48,413 nt of DNA, from the NCBI GenBank assembly GCA_016763855.1, contig JAESSY010000106.1, forward strand, positions 1 through 48,413, given 5' to 3'. Shown one piece after another: positions 24,730 to 32,590 of this stretch. Under the pieces are notes generated by a model that worked only from the letters and a program-made list of their open reading frames with translations, had not been told where the DNA came from and ran no database searches. The stretch's first letter is position 1. Every line of letters starts with the position of its first letter. The stretch is from Pseudomonadales bacterium. GTDB taxonomy: Bacteria > Pseudomonadota > Gammaproteobacteria > Pseudomonadales > Azotimanducaceae. The position numbers and the translations under genes are program-made.

Positions 24730-25502
24730 GTAAAAGGATTATTGCCTGTCTTGATGTGCGAGATGGCAAGCTTGCAAAAAGTATCAAATTCAAAAACACA
24801 ATTGATATTGGAGACCCCGTAGAAAAAGCAGAAGAATATTATGATGATGGTCTGGATGAATTAGTCTTTTATGATATTACTGCTTCGAGCGACAGGCGCA
24901 ATATTATGCTTGATGTCGTAGAAGCAGTAGCTGAAAAAATTTACATTCCTTTTTCAGTGGGCGGAGGCATTAGAACAGTAGAAGATGCTAACAAGTTATT
25001 GTGGGCGGGAGCTGAAAAAATTAATCTTAACTCTGCTGCGGTAGAGCGACCTGCTTTGATTGAAGAATGTGCTCATGCAATCGGCAATCAGAATGTTGTT
25101 CTGTCGATGGATATTTTAAAGGTCGAAGCCAGTCGAGAATTTCCTAGTGGGTATGAAATCGTGATTAACGGTGGCCGAACTGCAACCGGTATTGATGCCT
25201 TGGACTGGGCGCTGCAAGGAGAATTGTTGGGTGCAGGGGAATTGGTAGTGAATTCAATTGATGCAGATGGCACCCGAGAAGGATACGAAATTACTTTGAC
25301 CCGTATGATATCAGAAGCCGTCTCCCTACCCGTGATTGCTTCCGGTGGAGCGGGAACGCCAGAACATCTATACGAAGTGTTAACGGAAGGAAAAGCAGAT
25401 GCGGCTCTCGTCGCCTCTATGTTGCACTATGGGGACTACACGGTATCTGGTCTGAAAAAATGGCTCCATGATAAAGGTCTAAAGGTTCGCTTGAACTATT
25501 AA
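24723..25502 (+). CDS. hisF: Imidazole glycerol phosphate synthase, cyclase subunit (HisF)
   Basis: The 259-residue TIM barrel has both catalytic aspartates: D11 in IACLDVRDG and D130 in VLSMDILK. The phosphate-binding motifs [33 protein letters not shown] and [12 protein letters not shown] are intact. With HisH it converts PRFAR and glutamine-derived ammonia to imidazole glycerol phosphate plus AICAR. Substitutions from the usual motifs ([13 protein letters not shown] for the GVNFENLRDAGDP type; SMDI for the IDAKR type) suggest a diverged copy. It overlaps hisH by seven bases, so the two are co-translated. Whether this is the cell's histidine enzyme or a paralogue cannot be told from the window. 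Confidence 0.9.
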   Translation: MLSKRIIACLDVRDGKLAKSIKFKNTIDIGDPVEKAEEYYDDGLDELVFYDITASSDRRNIMLDVVEAVAEKIYIPFSVGGGIRTVEDANKLLWAGAEKINLNSAAVERPALIEECAHAIGNQNVVLSMDILKVEASREFPSGYEIVINGGRTATGIDALDWALQGELLGAGELVVNSIDADGTREGYEITLTRMISEAVSLPVIASGGAGTPEHLYEVLTEGKADAALVASMLHYGDYTVSGLKKWLHDKGLKVRLNY

Positions 25503-25518
25503 TCTTGAAATAGAATTA

Positions 25519-25571
25519 GGTAATATTGAAATAAAGCTAGATGGCATCGAAAAAAACCGGGTAATATTGAA
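25519..25571. repeat. 12-base direct repeat upstream of slyX
   Basis: GGTAATATTGAA occurs at 25519-25530 and 25560-25571, 41 bases apart (about four helical turns). The core AATATT is self-complementary. It may be a pair of binding sites controlling slyX. Confidence 0.5.
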
Positions 25572-25604
25572 GTGATAATGGGCAACACTATGATGGAGAA
25601 CCCC

Positions 25605-25808
25605 ATGCAAGATGACAGATTTGAAGCGCTGGAAACCAAATTACTGTATCAGGAAGATACCATTCAAAAGCTGGATGACGCATTAATAGATCAACAAAAA
25701 CAAATCCTGGAGCTTCAACTTCAAATTAAGAATCTGTTTGTTCAAATAAAATCAATAGAGAGTCAGGTTCCAGAAACGGACGGGGATGATCGACCTCCCC
25801 ATTACTAA
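25605..25808 (+). CDS. slyX: SlyX family protein
   Basis: This is a 67-residue coiled-coil protein. ALETKLLYQEDTIQKLDDALIDQQKQILELQLQIKNL followed by a C-terminal DRPPHY matches SlyX, whose conserved ending is PPPHY. The frame is open from a GTG at 25572. I chose ATG 25605 because GGAG lies six bases upstream and because known SlyX proteins start MQD-like. SlyX is often found near slyD. Its function is not established. Here it stands between hisF and a quinone oxidoreductase gene. Confidence 0.88.
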   Translation: MQDDRFEALETKLLYQEDTIQKLDDALIDQQKQILELQLQIKNLFVQIKSIESQVPETDGDDRPPHY

Positions 25809-25862
25809 ATTCTTTTTTTCAAAAGAACATCTCGTATTTTTCTAAAAATTACTGAGACTAAA

Positions 25863-26834
25863 ATGAAAGCAATTAACATCAATGAAAATGGCGAGTTGCG
25901 TTGGGAAGAAACAGAAACTCCCATGCCACGGAACAAAGAAATTTTAATTAAAATCGCAGCTACTGCAATTAACCGCGCGGATCTAATGCAAAGAGCGGGT
26001 TTTTATCCTCCGCCTCTAGGTGCAAGTTCAATTATGGGATTGGAGTGTGCTGGGGAAATTGTTGCGTTAGGTGATGGTGTAAGCCACTTACAACTTGGAG
26101 ACAAAGTTTGTGCGCTATTAGCCGGTGGCGGTTATGCAGAGTTTGTCGCCGTAGATGAGGGAAGCGCGATAAAAATACCTGAGGGTTTGTCTCTTGTTGA
26201 AGCGGCGAGTTTGCCAGAGGTTTTTGCTACAGCATGGCTAAACCTGTATATGGAAGCGAAGTTGATCCCTGGAGAAAGCGTTATTTTGCATGCTGGCGCG
26301 AGCGGTGTGGGTACTGCGGGAATTCAATTGTGTCGCACCTTTGGCAATACCAGTTTTGTCACCGTGGGGAGTGAAGATAAACTTAAAGCCTGTTTAGACT
26401 TGGGTGCAAGTGCAGGTAGTAACCGACATGAAGGCTCATTTTTGGAGCCTGCTCAAAATTTTGCAGGAGAGAACGGAGTTGATGTAATTCTGGATCCCGT
26501 AGGGGCAAGCTACTTATCAGATAATTTGAACCTGCTCGGTTTGAATGGCCGCTTGGTGCTTATCGGCTTGATGGGAGGCGCCAGTACAGAAATTAATCTT
26601 GCAAATCTGTTGATGAAGAGGATTCGTGTCATTGGTTCTACCCTTAGAGCAAGGCCGCTTCCCGAAAAGGCTGAGGTAATGAAACAGTTGTTGAATAAGG
26701 TTTGGCCAAAGATTGCAGCGAAAGAAATTAAACCCGTGATCGACAGTGTTTTTTCAATAAACGATATAGAAAAGGCGCATGGTCTTGTCGCCTCAGACAA
26801 CACTATCGGTAAGGTGGTTCTGACCGTCTCATAA
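25863..26834 (+). CDS. NAD(P)H quinone oxidoreductase, PIG3/zeta-crystallin-like MDR family
   Basis: The 323-residue medium-chain dehydrogenase/reductase has no zinc ligands. NRADLMQRAGFYPPPLGASSIMGLECAGEI is the PIG3-type N-terminal signature. AGASGVGTAGIQLCR is the nucleotide-binding loop, followed by GVDVILDPVGASYL. It reduces quinones or small alpha,beta-unsaturated carbonyls with NADPH in the cytoplasm. It follows slyX after about 55 bases and may share its transcript. Confidence 0.92.
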   Translation: MKAININENGELRWEETETPMPRNKEILIKIAATAINRADLMQRAGFYPPPLGASSIMGLECAGEIVALGDGVSHLQLGDKVCALLAGGGYAEFVAVDEGSAIKIPEGLSLVEAASLPEVFATAWLNLYMEAKLIPGESVILHAGASGVGTAGIQLCRTFGNTSFVTVGSEDKLKACLDLGASAGSNRHEGSFLEPAQNFAGENGVDVILDPVGASYLSDNLNLLGLNGRLVLIGLMGGASTEINLANLLMKRIRVIGSTLRARPLPEKAEVMKQLLNKVWPKIAAKEIKPVIDSVFSINDIEKAHGLVASDNTIGKVVLTVS

Positions 26835-26908
26835 TCCGAGTGTGGCTAGTTTGAACATAAATCATGTTTGCTCGTAGAATCCTTTCCTATCAATTAGATT
26901 GGTGTCAA

Positions 26909-27118
26909 TCAGATCTCAGAAACATCTTCTGCCTGAAATCCCTTATCTGTTTCTGATAATTCGAACTCCACGCGTGTTCCCTGTTTGAGTGTGCGATAGC
27001 CTTCACCGCGGATTGACCGAAAGTGTACGAAGACATCGTCACCTGATTCTCTTTCTATAAACCCAAAACCTTTAGCGTCGTTGAACCACTTGATGGATCC
27101 TGACTCTCTTTCTGACAT
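26909..27118 (-). CDS. Cold-shock domain protein (CspA family)
   Basis: This is a 69-residue single OB-fold cold-shock protein. RNP1 is KGFGFIE and RNP2 is DVFVHF. GSIKWFNDAKGFGFI is the canonical opening after a short Ser/Glu-rich lead. It binds single-stranded RNA or DNA as a chaperone or antiterminator. An AGAGGTAG ribosome site precedes the ATG. A leader of at least 100 bases with a hairpin lies between it and valS on the same strand. Confidence 0.95.
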   Translation of the reverse strand: MSERESGSIKWFNDAKGFGFIERESGDDVFVHFRSIRGEGYRTLKQGTRVEFELSETDKGFQAEDVSEI

Positions 27119-27190
27119 GAGTATCTACCTCTATTTTTTTTATTCTTTTTATGCGCCTATTACTTGAATTCAGCATAAGCTTTTTAGAGA

Positions 27191-27212
27191 TTCTCTGAGT
27201 TTATGCAGAGAA
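27191..27212 (-). promoter_or_regulatory. Leader hairpin upstream of the cold-shock gene
   Basis: TTCTCTG and CAGAGAA form a 7-bp stem with an 8-base loop in the valS-csp gap. No T-run follows, so it is more likely a leader structure than a valS terminator. Confidence 0.4.
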
Positions 27213-27269
27213 CTTTGTGATTAAGACAGAAAAATAGCGGACTGTCCAAGAATTTTTCCCAAATTGTAA

Positions 27270-30032
27270 TTAAATGCTTAGCACCCTGACGCGCTGGTTT
27301 TTAAGCTGTTCAATTGCAGATTCGATTTCTGGCAATTTATCCTTTTCCTTTTGAACTATTTCCGGGGGCGCTCTGTCGACAAACTTAGGGTTATTAATTT
27401 TCCCTTCGACTCGGGCTTTGTCTTTTTTCCTGCGATCAATTTCCTTGTCGAGTCTCGCGATCTCTGCATCTTTGTCTATAAGCCCGCTCATGGGCACCAA
27501 TATTTGCATGTCTCCAACAAGTCCTGTGGCTGATACTGGAATAGTATCGCCATTATTAAGCCATACAAGGCTTTCAGGTTTGATCAAAAAAGAGAGCAGT
27601 ACCTTGTTGCTTTCAAGTCGCAATTTGTCTTGTGCGCTACCGTTTTGGAACAAGATAGGGATTTTCTTGCCAAAAGAAATATCCATTTCGCCTCTAATAT
27701 TTCGTGTTGCAGTAACGACCGATTTTATCCAGCGGACATCATCTTCTGCATCAACATCGTCTAGACTTTTGTCATTCTCTGGATATGCCTGCAACATGAT
27801 TGTTTCAGACTCTCCGCGAATTGAGGTGGGAATATTTTGCCAGATCTCCTCTGTCATATAAGGCAGAAAAGGGTGGGCTAAGCGAAGGGTCGATTCCAGA
27901 ATGCTTAACAAAGTATATCTGCTCGCTCTTTGTTGTTTTTCACTGCCAGAAAGAATAATGGGTTTACTTAATTCCAAATACCAGCCGCAGAACTCATCCC
28001 AAACAAATTCGTATATTGCTTTGGCTGCCAAATCGAATCGAAAGGTTTCCATTGCTAGGTTAACTGCGCTGGCCGTTTTTTGAAATTCTGAGTTTATCCA
28101 GCGATCTACAACGCTAAAGGTTTTATCCCCGCCTACTAAGTCATCAGTTGAATCCGATGTATTCATGAATACGAAGTTGGAAGCATTCCATAACTTATTG
28201 CAAAAATTGCGATATCCCTCAACGCGATTCATATCGAAGCGAATAGTGCGGCTTCGGGTGGCAATGGCGTAGAAGGTAAACCGTAGTGCATCGGTGCCGT
28301 AGGCCGAAATGCCATCGGGATACTCTTTGCGAGTGGATTTTTCTATTTTTGCCGCCATCTTGGGTTGAAGCATATTGGCCGTGCGTTTTGATACCAATGC
28401 TTCAAGATCAATGCCGTCCATAATATCTAGCGGATCTAGGCCATTGCTCTTGGACTTTGACATTTTCTGCCCTTCGACATCCGTCACCAAACCTGTGACA
28501 TAGACTTTCTTGAAAGGGATTTCACCCATAAACTTCAAACTCATCATAATCATTCTGGAAACCCAGAATGTGATGATGTCGTGTCCTGTCACCATGACGT
28601 CAGTAGTATGAAAGGTTGCAAGTGCTTTGGTTTTTTCAGGCCAGCCAAGAGTTGAAAAGGTCCACAGGGCTGAGGAAAACCAGGTGTCTAATACATCTTC
28701 ATCTCGCGACAGCGTTAATTCGTTGGCTAGGTCATATTTGCTACGGACTTCCTCTTCACTGCGCCCTACATACACTTTCCCTGTCGAGTCATACCAGGCT
28801 GGAATTCTATGCCCCCACCATTGTTGTCTGGAGATACACCAATCTTGAATGTCTCTCATCCAGGCAAAATAATTGTTTTCATAATTCTTAGGAATGAATT
28901 CTATATCACCATTCTCAACTGCTTTTATCGCGGGCTCTGCCAGAGGCTTTGTGTTAACAAACCACTGGTCACTTAAGAAAGGCTCAATGGCAACGCCGGA
29001 TTTCTCCCCCCGGGGAACAACCATTTTGTGATCTTCGATTTTGTCTAATAAATCTAAGGATTCAAATGCCTTAACGATCGCCTTGCGAGCTTCATAGCGA
29101 TCCATGCCTCTGTATGCTTCAGGCGCGTCGTCATTGATCGATGCATCTTTGTTAAAGATATTGATCAGGGGCAGATCATTACGTCGACCAAGATCATAGT
29201 CATTAAAATCGTGAGCCGGTGTGATCTTAACGCAGCCGGTTCCAAATTCACGATCGACGTATCGATCTGAAATAATGGGGATGGTTCTGTCACAGAGCGG
29301 CAGCTGAATATGCTTACCCACGAGATGTTGATATCGCTCATCATCGGGGTGAACTGCGACGGCGGTATCGCCTAACATGGTTTCCGGACGCGTTGTGGCG
29401 ACAATTAAAAATTCATCAGAATCCACGAGGGGATATTTGAAATGCCAGAGGTGGCCATTCTCATCTTCAGAGACGACTTCCAAGTCAGAAATAGATGTCT
29501 CAAGAACAGGGTCCCAATTGACAAGGCGTTTACCTCGATAAATAAGACCTTCATCATAGAGTTGGACAAAAACTTCCAGCACGGCTTCAGACAGGCCTTC
29601 ATCAAGGGTGAAGCGCTCGGTTTCCCAGTGAAGAGAAGCGCCTAAACGACGAAGTTGATTCGAGATGGTATCTCCAGACTCCTCTTTCCATTCCCATACT
29701 TTCTCAAGAAATTTATCTCGGCCGAGATCGCTGGGTTTTATGCCTTCTGCCGCCAGCTTTTCGGTGACTAAGAGTTGAGTTGAAATACCCGCATGATCAG
29801 TACCCATTTGCCACAGCGTGTTGCTACCTTTCATACGTTGATGGCGGATGATGGAATCAACGAGGCTGTGTTGAAATGCATGTCCCATATGAAGTGTGCC
29901 AGTCACATTTGGCGGAGGGATCATGATTGCAAAGGGCTCGCCATTGCCGGAAGGGGCAAAATATCCGGCGTCTTCCCATTTTTTATACCAGTGACTTTCG
30001 ATTTCCTGAGGTTGATACTGCTTCATTTTCAA
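27270..30032 (-). CDS. valS: Valyl-tRNA synthetase
   Basis: This is a class I synthetase of 920 residues, normal for ValRS. The HIGH-type motif is PPPNVTGTLHMGHAFQ and the KMSKS loop is GQKMSKSKSNGLDP. The editing domain shows TTRPETMLGDTAVAVHP. The C-terminus is the ValRS coiled-coil arm (AEIARLDKEIDRRKKDKARVEGKINNPKFVDRAPPEIVQKEKDKL). It charges tRNA-Val. It is the last gene of the pepA-holC-orf-valS series, with 94 bases before it that contain a strong palindrome. Confidence 0.98.
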   Translation of the reverse strand: MKMKQYQPQEIESHWYKKWEDAGYFAPSGNGEPFAIMIPPPNVTGTLHMGHAFQHSLVDSIIRHQRMKGSNTLWQMGTDHAGISTQLLVTEKLAAEGIKPSDLGRDKFLEKVWEWKEESGDTISNQLRRLGASLHWETERFTLDEGLSEAVLEVFVQLYDEGLIYRGKRLVNWDPVLETSISDLEVVSEDENGHLWHFKYPLVDSDEFLIVATTRPETMLGDTAVAVHPDDERYQHLVGKHIQLPLCDRTIPIISDRYVDREFGTGCVKITPAHDFNDYDLGRRNDLPLINIFNKDASINDDAPEAYRGMDRYEARKAIVKAFESLDLLDKIEDHKMVVPRGEKSGVAIEPFLSDQWFVNTKPLAEPAIKAVENGDIEFIPKNYENNYFAWMRDIQDWCISRQQWWGHRIPAWYDSTGKVYVGRSEEEVRSKYDLANELTLSRDEDVLDTWFSSALWTFSTLGWPEKTKALATFHTTDVMVTGHDIITFWVSRMIMMSLKFMGEIPFKKVYVTGLVTDVEGQKMSKSKSNGLDPLDIMDGIDLEALVSKRTANMLQPKMAAKIEKSTRKEYPDGISAYGTDALRFTFYAIATRSRTIRFDMNRVEGYRNFCNKLWNASNFVFMNTSDSTDDLVGGDKTFSVVDRWINSEFQKTASAVNLAMETFRFDLAAKAIYEFVWDEFCGWYLELSKPIILSGSEKQQRASRYTLLSILESTLRLAHPFLPYMTEEIWQNIPTSIRGESETIMLQAYPENDKSLDDVDAEDDVRWIKSVVTATRNIRGEMDISFGKKIPILFQNGSAQDKLRLESNKVLLSFLIKPESLVWLNNGDTIPVSATGLVGDMQILVPMSGLIDKDAEIARLDKEIDRRKKDKARVEGKINNPKFVDRAPPEIVQKEKDKLPEIESAIEQLKNQRVRVLSI

Positions 30033-30081
30033 CTACTTAGTTCATGAAGGCAGGATTATACGGAACTGTTCAAGCTTAGAT

Positions 30082-30103
30082 CAATGTATCGATCGGTACA
30101 TTG
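30082..30103. promoter_or_regulatory. 22-base near-perfect palindrome upstream of valS
   Basis: The site reads CAATGTA-t-CGATCG-g-TACATTG with only one mismatched pair. It lies 50 bases before the valS ATG. No T-run follows on either side, so it is probably an operator or an mRNA structure rather than a terminator. Confidence 0.6.
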
Positions 30104-30126
30104 TTAAAAGTATCAATCTATCTCAG

Positions 30127-30528
30127 CTAATCTAATTTATCTTCAGGTGGCTTAGGCTGAGGGTCAAGGCTTAGATCATCAAGAATCGTACTTAATTCAT
30201 CTCTGAGCCGTCGGAGTATTTCCTCAGAATACTCCTGAACCAGAGAATCAATCACATGAGAAGTGTGCTGTTTGATCTTCGCGCTTTCAACACTTTCAGC
30301 TTCATAGTGACGCGAGAATGGCCCTGAAGAAGCGGTTTCAGGACTTCCTCCAAAGAGGTCGGTGATTTGAGGTGCTGAGGCCGCATCTAATGCCTGGCTG
30401 GGTTTTTTAAGTTTTGGCTGAGGCGTGAAGGATAAACTGGTGTTGTAGATGACATCTTCCAATAACGGAATCTGAGCTGGGTTGGTCTCTCTATTCTTCT
30501 TATCCTCCTCGTCATTCTTTTTTGTCAT
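30127..30528 (-). CDS. Conserved hypothetical protein of the pepA-holC-valS operon
   Basis: This 133-residue soluble protein has no domain I can name. It is charged and likely disordered at the N-terminus (MTKKNDEEDKKNRETNPAQ), then has an IPLLEDVIYN motif. The C-terminal helix is HVIDSLVQEYSEEILRRLRDELSTILDDL, followed by a Pro-rich end. A similar small gene sits between holC and valS in pseudomonads, from memory. Its start overlaps the holC stop by four bases (ATGA type), so it is translated with holC. A role linked to chi or the clamp loader is possible but unproven. Confidence 0.75.
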   Translation of the reverse strand: MTKKNDEEDKKNRETNPAQIPLLEDVIYNTSLSFTPQPKLKKPSQALDAASAPQITDLFGGSPETASSGPFSRHYEAESVESAKIKQHTSHVIDSLVQEYSEEILRRLRDELSTILDDLSLDPQPKPPEDKLD

Positions 30529-30992
30529 TTTTTGCTTTTCACGCCGTTCTTATTCGCATTCTTCTTGCTTAGATCATGATAAGCCAGAGGATAACCGCGA
30601 TCCTGATAAAATTTATAATTGTTTCGCGCGGCGGTCCGGCTATTTTCATCTAAAGGCACGACTTCGGTAACCCTTTCGAAACGACTGAAGAAATCCGGGA
30701 CCTTGCCAGAGAGATTAACCAGAATATCTCTGTGTAATTCAGGTTCGTGGCTATGGCTTATCTGCACGGCAACCGACGTATCGACTTTGCCATCAAGATC
30801 ATAGCAAGCATGAGGGATAAACCGATTGTCCCGAAACGCCCATATCAGGGTGTCGAGTTCTGAGGATTGGTCAGTACCAGATGTGTGGACATGAATTTTA
30901 TGCCCAGCGTGGTAGATCTTGTCTATGAGGCGACAGGTAAATAGCAGGGCTGATTCCGTGCTATCTACCTGATAGAAATCGATTCGTGTCAC
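30525..30992 (-). CDS. holC: DNA polymerase III chi subunit
   Basis: The 155-residue protein matches HolC. The opening is TRIDFYQVDSTESALLFTCRLIDKIYHAGHKIHVHT. DTLIWAFRDNRFIPHACYD is the chi signature (LW.f....FiPH). LVNLSGKVPDFFSRFERVTEVVP and RNNYKFYQDRGYPLAYHDL complete it. Chi links the clamp loader to SSB through psi. The C-terminal KKNANKNGVKSKK is a basic extension. It overlaps pepA by four bases upstream and the small hypothetical gene by four downstream. Its partner psi is encoded at 3463-4173. Confidence 0.94.
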   Translation of the reverse strand: MTRIDFYQVDSTESALLFTCRLIDKIYHAGHKIHVHTSGTDQSSELDTLIWAFRDNRFIPHACYDLDGKVDTSVAVQISHSHEPELHRDILVNLSGKVPDFFSRFERVTEVVPLDENSRTAARNNYKFYQDRGYPLAYHDLSKKNANKNGVKSKK

Positions 30993-32488
30993 GACTCTGC
31001 GGCTCTATCCATAAGATATTGGGTTAAGAGTGTGACAGGTCTGCCGGTAGCGCCTTTATTGGCAACGCCACCTCTAAATGCCGTACCGGCAATGTCGAGA
31101 TGAGCCCAGCGATATTGTTTTGCGAATCTTGAAAGAAAACAAGCTGCGGTTATTGATCCGGCTTCCCGACCGCCGATATTGGCCACATCAGCAAAGGCGC
31201 TCTTTAATTGTACTTGATACTCATCCCAAAGCGGCATGCGCCAGACTCTGTCCAATGTGGTATTACCCGCATTATTGATATCTTCCGCTAGAGTTTCATC
31301 ATTTGAATACATTGCACTCGCTTGTGAACCCAGCGCGACAACCACGGCCCCGGTGAGAGTCGCAACATCAATGACAGTCTTGGGATTATATTTCTCAACA
31401 TAGGTTAGCGCGTCGCAAAGCACCAGTCGTCCTTCAGCATCAGTATTCAGGATTTCAATGGTTTGCCCGGACATTGAAGTGACAATATCCCCAGGTCGAG
31501 TGGCGCAGTCTGAAGGCATATTTTCAGCGGCGGCAATCACGCAAACGATATTGATCGGTAGATTTTGCTCTGCAACGGCTCTCATGGTGCCAAACACAGA
31601 TGCTGCTCCGCACATGTCGTAGATCATGTCCCACATGTTTGCACCTGGCTTCAGGCTAATGCCTCCGGTGTCGAAAGTAATACCCTTACCAACGAGTACA
31701 TGAGGGGCGTCTTTTGGCTTACCTCCTTTGTGTTCGATGATGATCAGTTTTGAGGGTTGAGCACTTCCGTGGCCGACGGAAAGCAGGGAATGCATCCCTA
31801 GTTTTTCCATGTCTTTTTCGCTTAAAATTTTGGCGCTTAAAGAGTCATACTCCCCCGCCATTTTTTGTGCCTGCTCTGCGAGGTAAGTAGGGTGGCAGAT
31901 ATTGCCTGGGAGGTTGCCTAAATCTCTTGCGGTTTTGATTCCCTTGGCGATGGCGGTTCCGTCATCAATGGCGCTTTGCATTGCAATTTGATCTGCTTTG
32001 TCTGACATAAACAGGTCTATAGATTCAAGACCAATGGGCGTGTCTTTTTTGGTGCCGCGCATTTCAGTAAAAGAATAAACCGCAGCTTCGAAGTGTTCGA
32101 CGATTTTGCGGGTCTTCCAATACAAGTCCTCATCTCCTGCGGATGCTTCGGCAAGGCAACATAAGGTGTTTTTAGCTGGAATTTTTTTAAGGGCGTTTAT
32201 CCCAGCGTTAACGATCTGAAGAAATTTCGCGCCATCGGCACTGGCTTCTTTACCCAGCCCTACCAACATAATCCGCGCGGCACTGATATCTCGTACATCA
32301 TGAAGTATGAAGGTTTCCCCCACTTTTCCACTAATATCCCCACGTTTAAGGATTTTTTTAATGTATCCTTTGCTCTCTTTGTCTATCAAATTAGCAGTGG
32401 GGCTAAGTTTACCTCCTTCATAAACACCGATCATGGTGCATTGGCTGCGGTTTTTTGCTGGATTTCCTGATTTGATACCAAATAACAT
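30989..32488 (-). CDS. pepA: Leucyl aminopeptidase (M17)
   Basis: The 499-residue M17 peptidase has full family length. The metal and catalytic residues are in VLVGKGITFDTGGISLKPGANMWDMIYDMCGAA and NTDAEGRLVLCDALTYVEKY, the M17 signature. The C-terminus has TAACFLSRFAKQYRWAHLDIAGTAFRG. It removes N-terminal residues from peptides with two divalent metals, as a hexamer. In E. coli PepA also binds DNA. GGGGAG precedes the ATG. It heads the operon with holC and diverges from lptF. Confidence 0.97.
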   Translation of the reverse strand: MLFGIKSGNPAKNRSQCTMIGVYEGGKLSPTANLIDKESKGYIKKILKRGDISGKVGETFILHDVRDISAARIMLVGLGKEASADGAKFLQIVNAGINALKKIPAKNTLCCLAEASAGDEDLYWKTRKIVEHFEAAVYSFTEMRGTKKDTPIGLESIDLFMSDKADQIAMQSAIDDGTAIAKGIKTARDLGNLPGNICHPTYLAEQAQKMAGEYDSLSAKILSEKDMEKLGMHSLLSVGHGSAQPSKLIIIEHKGGKPKDAPHVLVGKGITFDTGGISLKPGANMWDMIYDMCGAASVFGTMRAVAEQNLPINIVCVIAAAENMPSDCATRPGDIVTSMSGQTIEILNTDAEGRLVLCDALTYVEKYNPKTVIDVATLTGAVVVALGSQASAMYSNDETLAEDINNAGNTTLDRVWRMPLWDEYQVQLKSAFADVANIGGREAGSITAACFLSRFAKQYRWAHLDIAGTAFRGGVANKGATGRPVTLLTQYLMDRAAES

Positions 32489-32510
32489 GCGAACTCCCCA
32501 AGAGATGATG

Positions 32511-32535
32511 GTGATTGATGGTGATTGATGGTGAT
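32511..32535. repeat. 10-base tandem repeat in the pepA/lptF divergent region
   Basis: GTGATTGATG occurs twice in tandem (32511-32520, 32521-32530), followed by a partial third copy GTGAT and preceded by a related GATGATG. The 10-base period matches one helical turn. Confidence 0.65.
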
Positions 32536-32590
32536 AATATAACGTTTACTCACCACCCGACAATGGAAAAACAGAACTGTTGAATTTGTT

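Noticed and set aside
24103-25502. Ordinary histidine operon
   Set aside because: No hisA, hisB, hisG, hisD or hisI lies on either side. Only the HisH-HisF pair is present.
24103-25502. O-antigen-type amidation pair (WbpG-associated HisH/HisF copies)
   Set aside because: No WbpG/PseA-like amidotransferase or sugar-nucleotide gene is nearby, so the context does not support it.
25811-25828. Terminator after slyX (TTCTTTT/AAAAGAA)
   Set aside because: The stem is entirely A/T except for one pair and would be too weak. It is noted only as a possible AT-rich leader of the next gene.
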